64,000 bases of DNA, from contig CAYLLB010000021.1 of assembly GCA_964384215.1 (NCBI GenBank), forward strand, positions 22,216-86,215, in the 5' to 3' direction. Position 1 is the stretch's first letter; the number at the start of each line of letters is the position of its first letter. The notes beneath the pieces are model-generated. The model was not told where the DNA came from and did no database searches. It was given only the letters and a program-made list of their open reading frames with translations. The stretch comes from JAJFUV01 sp964384215 (GTDB lineage: Bacteria > Acidobacteriota > Terriglobia > Bryobacterales > Bryobacteraceae). The position numbers and the translations under genes were made by a program. This document shows, in pieces, positions 60,009 through 64,000 of this stretch.

Positions 60009-61289
60009 CTACTCCTCGAAGCTTCCCGTAGTGCCGTGGAAACCGTTCAACGCCTGCTTCATCAGCCACTTGAACGCGCGTCCGGCGTCATAGCAGTACG
60101 CCAGGTTGTGGTTCAGGGTCGAGAAACAATGAGACTGGCACTGCCTCTTGACCTCCGTCAACTGGGCTACGTCGAACTTCGGTTTGCCCACGACGCCCCA
60201 ATCGCACGTCGCGGAGTACATCGGGAAGCACGGCGCCAAAGTGCCGTCCGTCCGGATGATCAAGGCGTTCTGCCCGGCCCTGCAGTTCCAATCCTGCAAC
60301 TTACCACGCATGAACTCCTTCATCTGTCCAAGGCGGGCGACGGAGTTCACCATCTTGTAGCCTGAGCGGTTCTTTTCAATCAGCCAATCGACGACAGCAT
60401 CGACCTTGGGCCAGTCCTTCCTGGTGATGAACGTGCCGTTCCTGTCGTTGTGCTTGAACTGCGGCTGATCTAGCATCGGCGACTCGTTGATGTGGTAGTC
60501 GGTCGCGATGCCGGCATCATGCGCGATCTCGGTCAACTGCTTCACATCGTCCAGATTGATGCGCGTGATGTTGATGTTGAAGAACACGCTATAGTCGTAC
60601 ACATACTGCTTCGTGATGAGATAGTCGAACTCGCGCCGGATGGGATTGAGCGCTTTGGGTAGTTCCGGACGGTCATCGATGGAGTCCACGGCCAGGTTGA
60701 AAGTAGCCACGCCGGCATCAGCCAGCCTGTCGATCACGTCCTTCCGCATGAGGCGCCCGTTGGTGGGGACGTATACCCAGAATCCCTTCTTGACCGCGTA
60801 GTAGACGACCTTGTGGACGAATTGGGGCCGCAGGAGCACCTCCCCGCCCATGAGCGCCAGGACGCGGCAACCGGTGTCGTGCAGCCAGTCGATTGCCCGC
60901 CGGGCCGTTTCCTCGGTCATGCCTTTCACGCGGTTGTCGTAAGCCCAGCAGTAATGGCAGTCCAGGTTGCATTTCCACTCGGTGAACAGGTAGGCGATGA
61001 TCGGGTGGAAGTCACCGGGATAGAAGCGGCTTCGCAAATAGGGGTAAAGCCATCCGCGCATGGCACGGCGTATCATGAACGGCGTGATGCGCGTCCGGTA
61101 CGGGTTCCCGTTTTGCGGCACGGACCGGGGATCGGGCGGCACGTCACCGCACTTTTCCGGGAACTGCGGGTAGACCGGATCGGGCAAGGCCATAGGCCCA
61201 TTTGATGGAGGCAGCGGCTCGGGTGTAAGCGTTTCAAGTTTGGTTTTCGTTCGGGTGGCACTGGCCAGTGCTTGGTCGGATAACAGCAT
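60009..61289 (-). CDS. Radical SAM protein with SPASM-like C-terminal cysteines
   Basis: A 426-residue radical SAM enzyme. The [4Fe-4S] motif is WKCNLDCHYC (Cys107, Cys111, Cys114), followed by the GGEVLL strand that contacts SAM. The C-terminal 130 residues hold seven cysteines (NCRAG, APCFP, ATCDW, RQCQSHC, AYCYD) in a SPASM/twitch-like arrangement, implying auxiliary clusters. Such enzymes modify peptides or proteins or act in cofactor synthesis; no peptide precursor is found next to it. The first 70 residues are poorly conserved-looking and Pro-rich. It is divergent from two STAS-domain genes across 235 bases. Reaction unknown. Confidence 0.88.
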   Translation of the reverse strand: MLLSDQALASATRTKTKLETLTPEPLPPSNGPMALPDPVYPQFPEKCGDVPPDPRSVPQNGNPYRTRITPFMIRRAMRGWLYPYLRSRFYPGDFHPIIAYLFTEWKCNLDCHYCWAYDNRVKGMTEETARRAIDWLHDTGCRVLALMGGEVLLRPQFVHKVVYYAVKKGFWVYVPTNGRLMRKDVIDRLADAGVATFNLAVDSIDDRPELPKALNPIRREFDYLITKQYVYDYSVFFNINITRINLDDVKQLTEIAHDAGIATDYHINESPMLDQPQFKHNDRNGTFITRKDWPKVDAVVDWLIEKNRSGYKMVNSVARLGQMKEFMRGKLQDWNCRAGQNALIIRTDGTLAPCFPMYSATCDWGVVGKPKFDVAQLTEVKRQCQSHCFSTLNHNLAYCYDAGRAFKWLMKQALNGFHGTTGSFEE

Positions 61290-61342
61290 TGCTGTCTCGA
61301 CACCTCCTCTGATCGCGCTAGTGGCAGATCATTCCGCCAGCT

Positions 61343-61373
61343 GCATTCCGAGTTCCAAACCCACGTGGAATGC
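61343..61373. promoter_or_regulatory. 7-base inverted repeat in the radical SAM / STAS divergent region
   Basis: GCATTCC and GGAATGC separated by 17 bases, perfect, 54-84 bases from the radical SAM start. A nested TTCCA/TGGAA pair shares the right arm. Candidate operator. A TATACT at 61396-61401 could be a -10 for the STAS genes, but no matching -35 is seen. Confidence 0.35.
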
Positions 61374-61524
61374 CCAGAGACTACTTGCTCATAAATATAC
61401 TGCTAACGAGAGTAAAAGTAACGAATATTGGCGCCTGCCTGTGGCAGATGACGATCATCGGCATGGCGCAACGCGGAAGAACGCCCACGAACGGCCATCC
61501 CGAAAGCTCAGAGCACCTCACAAG

Positions 61525-61854
61525 ATGGACCCACGAATGCTCAGACGGTTGTGCGGGAGGGAATGCGTCATTCTCCGTGTAAACCAAGCACAGAACCACT
61601 TTGGAACGGTCGTGAATGTTTACGGACAGCTCGTCGGAGACTATGTGCAGGTCGTTGAAGACTGCTGTTTGAAGGCCTTGTTGAACGGAAAGCCCGTGCG
61701 CGTGTTCCTGCGGGATGTCTCCGCGATCGATGCGGCCGGCCGGGATTTGCTCCGGCGCCTGGTGGAGCGAGGGGTGCGGCTCCTCGGATCCGGCATTTAC
61801 ACGTCGCATCTGGTAAAGAGTCTTTGCGATGCGCGCGGGAGGAAGACGCGATGA
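61525..61854 (+). CDS. STAS-domain protein 1 (anti-sigma factor antagonist-like, phosphosite altered)
   Basis: A 109-residue single-domain protein. GTVVNVYGQLVGDYVQVVEDCCLKALLNGKPVRVFLRDVSAIDAAGRDLLRRLVERG follows the STAS fold of SpoIIAA/RsbV: a conserved strand, a helix, then D-x-S-x-x-x-I-D. The usual phosphorylatable DSSG loop reads DAAG, so kinase control through that loop is unlikely. The Met chosen starts the domain; the long upstream frame has no family-like sequence. It is coupled to the second STAS gene by an ATGA overlap. Confidence 0.7.
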   Translation: MDPRMLRRLCGRECVILRVNQAQNHFGTVVNVYGQLVGDYVQVVEDCCLKALLNGKPVRVFLRDVSAIDAAGRDLLRRLVERGVRLLGSGIYTSHLVKSLCDARGRKTR

Positions 61855-62138
61855 TTGTGATGCGCCAAGCCAAGAGCCGGGGGCCGGCCAGTCATACCGG
61901 GATGGAATTGTACCAACACGACAGCTCCTCCGTGTTTCGGATGGTGCTTCGCGGGTCGCTAAAGGGGCTTTGGGTGAAGGAAGTGGAGCACGCCTGGACG
62001 ACGGCTGCCTCCATCCTGAAAGGAAAGGATCTCGTCATTGACATATCCGGCCTGACCGGAATCGACAATAGCGGGCTCCAACTGCTGTCTCGAATTCGGG
62101 ACGCCGGGGGCCGCCTGACCGGTGAACCGCCGACATAG
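61851..62138 (+). CDS. STAS-domain protein 2
   Basis: A 95-residue protein whose VFRMVLRGSLKGLWVKEVEHAW and KDLVIDISGLTGIDNSGLQLLSRI stretches match a STAS domain. The regulatory loop is DNSG, keeping one serine that could be phosphorylated. GGGAGGA precedes the ATG, which overlaps the stop of STAS protein 1. The C terminus ends earlier than in SpoIIAA, after AGGRLTGEPPT, so the last strand and helix may be missing. No anti-sigma kinase (RsbW-like) or sigma factor is adjacent. Confidence 0.72.
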   Translation: MIVMRQAKSRGPASHTGMELYQHDSSSVFRMVLRGSLKGLWVKEVEHAWTTAASILKGKDLVIDISGLTGIDNSGLQLLSRIRDAGGRLTGEPPT

Positions 62139-62247
62139 ATCTGCTCTGAAGCATTGAGAATACATCGGCGACTCTCGCGCCAGCACTGCAAGGTACGATT
62201 CTCCGCACTGAACCAGTATCATGGACTGTGTGCGGCGAGGAGGATCG

Positions 62248-63456
62248 ATGAGAAGGCGGGAATTTCTGATGAGTGCCACGGCGCCGGCGAGCGCTGGGAT
62301 TCTGGCGGGACAGACGCACGCGAAGCCGAACGCCAGACTGCTCTATATCGGAACCTACAGTTCTCCCCAGGGACCCGAAGGGAGCATAGGGCGCGGGGAA
62401 GGCATCTACCTGTTCGCTATGGATCCGGAAACCGGCGCCTTGTCGCGGCGGGAATTATTCAAGAACGGGGACAATCCCTCCTGGCTGGCCTTTGACTCCA
62501 CCCGCAGGCACCTGTATTCGGCCAATGAGACCATGACCTACCAGGGAGCGAATGCCGGGTCAGTGAGTGCATACACGGTCGAACCTTCCAGCGGGCGGTT
62601 GACGCTTCTGAACACGCAAAGCTCGCAGGCCGCCGGGCCTTGCCACGTGAGCGTCCACCCGTCGGGCAAATACCTGCTCGCGGCGAACTACCACGGCGGG
62701 GCGGTGGCCGTCCTGCGCATCGAACCTGACGGCTCGCTGGGCGAGGCCACCGATGTGAAACACGATACGGGCACGCCTGGACCGGTACACGCGGGGAGCG
62801 CGCCTCCCGGGAGCTTCGCCATCAGCGGTCACGACAAGCCCCATGCCCACATGATCGAGGCCGATCCGTCCGGGCGCTTCGTGCTGTCGCCGGACCTGGG
62901 GCTGGACCAGATCATGGTCTGGCGGTTCGACGCGGCAAACGGAAAGCTGCTGCCGGGAAATCCTCCCGCCGTGAAGCTGCCCGCGGGGGACGGCCCGCGC
63001 CATTTCGCGTTCCATCCCAACGGACGGTGGTTCTATTCTTTACAAGAAGAGGCTTCGACGCTGGTGGTTTTCGATTACGACGCCGCCAACGGGAGACTCA
63101 CCGCGAAGCAGACGCTGTCGAGCCTACCCAAAGGATTTGCGGGGACCAATTTCACCTCCGAGGTGGCGATCTCCAAGGACGGCCGTTTCCTCTATGCGGC
63201 TAACCGGCTGCACGACAGCATCGCGTGGTTCTCGATCGCGGCCGGCGGAACCCTCACATTCGCGGGCGAAGCGTGGACGCGCGGCGACTATCCACGCAGC
63301 TTCACCATCGACCCGAGCGGACGGTTTCTCTATTCGTGCAACCAGCGTAGCGACGCGGTCGCTTGTTTCCGGGTGAACCGGCAGACGGGCGCCCTGACGT
63401 TCACGGGCCAGTACACGGCAGTCGGCACACCCGCCATGGTGCTCTTTTTGAGTTGA
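62248..63456 (+). CDS. Secreted lactonase, seven-bladed propeller (6-phosphogluconolactonase-like)
   Basis: A 402-residue protein with a twin-arginine signal (RRREFLMSATAPASAGILAG). The mature part is a YbhE/Pgl-type propeller: LLYIGTYSS, WLAFDSTRRHLYSANE, PCHVSVHPSGKYLLAANYHGG, HAHMIEADPSGRFVLSPDLGLD and GPRHFAFHPNGRWFYSLQEE are repeating blade motifs. Family members hydrolyse sugar lactones, but export argues against a pentose-phosphate role. The GAGGAGGA ribosome site fixes the start; the ATG 27 bases earlier lies before it. Confidence 0.88.
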   Translation: MRRREFLMSATAPASAGILAGQTHAKPNARLLYIGTYSSPQGPEGSIGRGEGIYLFAMDPETGALSRRELFKNGDNPSWLAFDSTRRHLYSANETMTYQGANAGSVSAYTVEPSSGRLTLLNTQSSQAAGPCHVSVHPSGKYLLAANYHGGAVAVLRIEPDGSLGEATDVKHDTGTPGPVHAGSAPPGSFAISGHDKPHAHMIEADPSGRFVLSPDLGLDQIMVWRFDAANGKLLPGNPPAVKLPAGDGPRHFAFHPNGRWFYSLQEEASTLVVFDYDAANGRLTAKQTLSSLPKGFAGTNFTSEVAISKDGRFLYAANRLHDSIAWFSIAAGGTLTFAGEAWTRGDYPRSFTIDPSGRFLYSCNQRSDAVACFRVNRQTGALTFTGQYTAVGTPAMVLFLS

Positions 63457-63485
63457 CCGGCCCGGGTCCTGCCGCAACCTGGCGT

Positions 63486-64000
63486 TTACGCCGCTGTGCC
63501 GTCGGCGTTCAGTTTCACCTTGCGGCCTTCGCGGTAAGCGATGTTGGCCATGTGCGGACCGGTGACGGCAGCCGCAGCGATCTCGATGGTGCAGTTGGGC
63601 TGCTTGCGCGAGCGCACGCAATCCAGGAAGTTCTGCGGGTGCATGGCGGCGCTGTCCTTGTCCTCCTGCTGGCCGATCACCTTCAGATCGCTCGCGCCGG
63701 CCTGCGACCAGGGCTTCCCGCTCGAGCCCGGATCGCCGTAAATGCGGTAGCCGTGGCGGTCCAATACCATGGCCGCCTTCTCACCCTGGAAGTGAATCGA
63801 CCAATCGTACTCGTAGGAACTGCGGTAATTCAGCGTCCAGGTGGCCATGAATTCGTCGTACTCGAAAGCCGCGCTGAACACGTTGGGCACTTCCGCACCC
63901 GGCACGTTGTTCAGGTAGCCCTGGCACACGGCGGACTTCGGCGGGTTGGCGCCGGTCATCCACTGCACCACGTCCATCAGGTGCGTGCCCTGGTCGGTCA
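63486..64000 (-). CDS. Gfo/Idh/MocA-family oxidoreductase, C-terminal part (runs off the right edge)
   Basis: The visible 171 codons include TDQGTHLMDVVQWMTG, the family motif around the conserved catalytic-region His, and continue into the beta-sheet C-terminal domain (AAFEYDEFMATWTLNYRS, GEKAAMVLDRHGYRIYGD). MHPQNFLDCVRSRKQPNCTIE is the usual late segment of secreted planctomycete/acidobacterial members. The Rossmann half is beyond the window, so cofactor motifs and any signal peptide are unseen. The Met at 63977 is internal. Likely NAD(P)-dependent oxidation of a sugar or cyclitol. Convergent with the lactonase gene. Confidence 0.88.
   Translation of the reverse strand, partial: TDQGTHLMDVVQWMTGANPPKSAVCQGYLNNVPGAEVPNVFSAAFEYDEFMATWTLNYRSSYEYDWSIHFQGEKAAMVLDRHGYRIYGDPGSSGKPWSQAGASDLKVIGQQEDKDSAAMHPQNFLDCVRSRKQPNCTIEIAAAAVTGPHMANIAYREGRKVKLNADGTAA

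Noticed and set aside
61321..61449. GTGGCAGAT occurring twice in the radical SAM / STAS gap
   Set aside because: A nine-base direct repeat 120 bases apart can arise by chance and has no symmetry.

Overview
This window is a GC-rich stretch of bacterial chromosome that reads like an Acidobacteriota genome, most plausibly the Bryobacterales/Solibacter group. That placement is inference. It rests on Solibacter-style secreted-protein starts, a DUF1501 fragment, an ECF sigma factor of the Sig-70_X6 type beside receptor kinases that carry TolB/WD40-like propellers instead of PASTA domains, twin-arginine secreted sulfatase, lactonase and sugar-isomerase proteins, and frequent GTG/TTG starts. There is no phage, no insertion sequence, no CRISPR array and no gene-free stretch longer than about 220 bp.

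Layout. 1-2.9 kb: end of a nitrilase-family gene, a tiny GatC/AtzG-like ORF, an amidase-signature enzyme and a secreted sugar-isomerase-like protein. 2.9-6.9 kb (minus): folD-coaE-htrA-SH3 lipoprotein operon. 6.9-10.6 kb: tRNA-Gln with a strong promoter, a chimeric gene remnant, an SH3 protein, a YkgJ-type cysteine protein and a sulfatase. 10.7-12.6 kb: acpP-fabF. 12.6-17.4 kb (minus): GH20 hexosaminidase, squalene-hopene cyclase and an orphan Cas6-like protein. 17.4-20 kb: a ceramidase-like lipoprotein and a Cys/Met PLP enzyme. 20-29.8 kb: Ycf46-type AAA+ ATPase, ECF sigma factor, two secreted zincin proteases sharing a duplicated leader, and two tandem receptor Ser/Thr kinases sharing a 408-bp identical block. 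30-34.9 kb: two dehydrogenases, a candidate structured RNA leader, dxr and rseP. 35-42.1 kb: an operon of a propeller-phosphoesterase, a YfhO-like membrane protein, a BadF/GlcNAc-kinase-like ATPase and an M20 peptidase. 42.2-46.9 kb: hybrid histidine kinase, pgk, a divergent Hfq-like protein and a thioesterase. 47-51.8 kb: TPR protein, then the classic rpmH-rnpA-yidD-yidC-jag-mnmE cluster. 51.9-59.9 kb (minus): RND efflux tripartite set followed by a GAF/sigma-54 activator. 60-64 kb: radical SAM protein, divergent pair of STAS proteins, secreted lactonase and the end of a Gfo/Idh/MocA oxidoreductase.

The points most worth attention are: (i) a 185-bp leader plus signal-peptide cassette, carrying a hairpin that buries the Shine-Dalgarno sequence, placed in front of two otherwise divergent secreted proteases between an ECF sigma gene and receptor kinases; (ii) a leader with mutually exclusive pairings upstream of dxr; (iii) an rnpA gene without any ATG/GTG/TTG start; (iv) an Hfq-like protein lacking the YKH histidine; (v) a Cas6-like protein apparently cotranscribed with squalene-hopene cyclase. 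All functional statements are read from the sequence and from family knowledge; no searches were run.
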